Below, one piece after another: positions 5,561 through 5,728 of a stretch of DNA of 5,728 nt (positions within the stretch are counted from its first letter, which is position 1; the number at the start of each line of letters is the position of its first letter). The notes under the pieces are model-generated. The model had not been told where the DNA came from, ran no database searches, and saw only the letters and a program-made list of their open reading frames with translations. This stretch comes from CAZJBP01 sp964544115 (GTDB taxonomy: Bacteria > Verrucomicrobiota > Kiritimatiellia > UBA8416 > JADHWI01). The position numbers and the translations under genes are program-made. The DNA lies in the NCBI GenBank assembly GCA_964544115.1, contig CAZJBP010000213.1, positions 1-5,728 of the forward strand. The letters run 5' to 3'.

Positions 5561-5728
5561 GTGAGTATTTTCGCAGAAAGAAGCGATGGACGCACTCGGA
5601 AACGTGCCGGCCACTGGCGCTCACTTAAGCGACGCTCCCGTTCCTCTGGCGTCCCACAGGGCCGCATGGCTATTAGCGATTTAGGCTGTAGGCTATTAGT
5701 GAGAGCGAAGGATCTCGGTCGTCTGCCA
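5561..5728. other. Upstream region of the protease gene
   Basis: 168 bases without a convincing gene on either strand. It should hold the protease promoter, reading leftward, but no clear -35/-10 pair could be picked by eye. The stretch contains the degenerate repeat at 5668-5699 and no tRNA-like cloverleaf or terminator. The far edge (5700-5728) shows nothing identifiable. Confidence 0.5.
5668..5699. repeat. Degenerate short tandem repeat, GGCTATTAG-type
   Basis: GGCTATTAG occurs exactly at 5668-5676 and 5691-5699. The bases between contain TTAGGCTG (5681-5688), a partial copy. Read as units of about 7-8 bases, the run can be described by a loose TAGGCTAT consensus. It is AT-richer than its surroundings and lies in non-coding DNA upstream of the protease gene. 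Whether it is a genome-wide intergenic repeat or a local slippage product cannot be told from one locus. Confidence 0.5.

Noticed and set aside
1..5728. GGCAGACG at 1-8 and its inverse CGTCTGCC at 5720-5727, as terminal inverted repeats
   Set aside because: Only 8 bases match, the window contains housekeeping genes and no transposase, and the ends are set by how the window was cut; treated as coincidence.

Overview
The window is bacterial, high-GC DNA with G/C-rich third codon positions, and it is densely coding. Five genes on the + strand occupy about 140-3650. One secreted-protease gene on the - strand occupies 3659-5560 and converges on them. No rRNA, tRNA, CRISPR array, transposase or phage gene was seen. 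The best guess for the host is the PVC group (Verrucomicrobiota/Kiritimatiellota-like). It rests mainly on the protease tail, where an Asp-rich 'DxDGDG..N.DEYIA.TDP' calcium-binding segment is followed by a small beta-rich domain, an arrangement common in secreted proteins of that group. This is inference; Acidobacteria or Myxococcota-like hosts cannot be excluded.

Layout: 1-139 is a leader with a perfect 11-bp direct repeat, a plausible sigma70-type promoter and a strong Shine-Dalgarno. 140-901 encodes a tandem-receiver response regulator with no output domain; its second receiver has lost the phosphoacceptor. 926-1405 is nrdR, the ATP-cone repressor of ribonucleotide reductase genes. 1380-2009 is an unrecognised 209-aa protein whose start lies inside nrdR. 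2013-2681 is a Tat-exported zinc-dependent N-acetylmuramoyl-L-alanine amidase of the PGRP/Amidase_2 family. 2694-3650 is purC, of the long form that resembles plant enzymes. 3659-5560 (-) is an exported subtilisin-like protease of the bacillopeptidase F-like type. 5561-5728 is its upstream region, with a degenerate short repeat.

The five + genes are separated by 24, -26, 3 and 12 bases, with no terminator between them, so they look like one transcription unit. Their functions are mixed: signalling, dNTP-synthesis control, an unknown, cell-wall cleavage and purine synthesis. NrdR and PurC both concern nucleotide supply; the amidase and the regulator have no obvious direct link to it. A loose growth or division theme can be proposed but not shown. 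purC and the protease gene are tail-to-tail with only 8 bases between their stop codons and no recognisable terminator, so their transcripts may overlap.

No clearly new defence or mobile system is visible. The items most worth a second look are the output-less REC-pseudoREC protein beside nrdR, the unknown 209-aa protein with its C-terminal DLDLF, and two short repeat structures.
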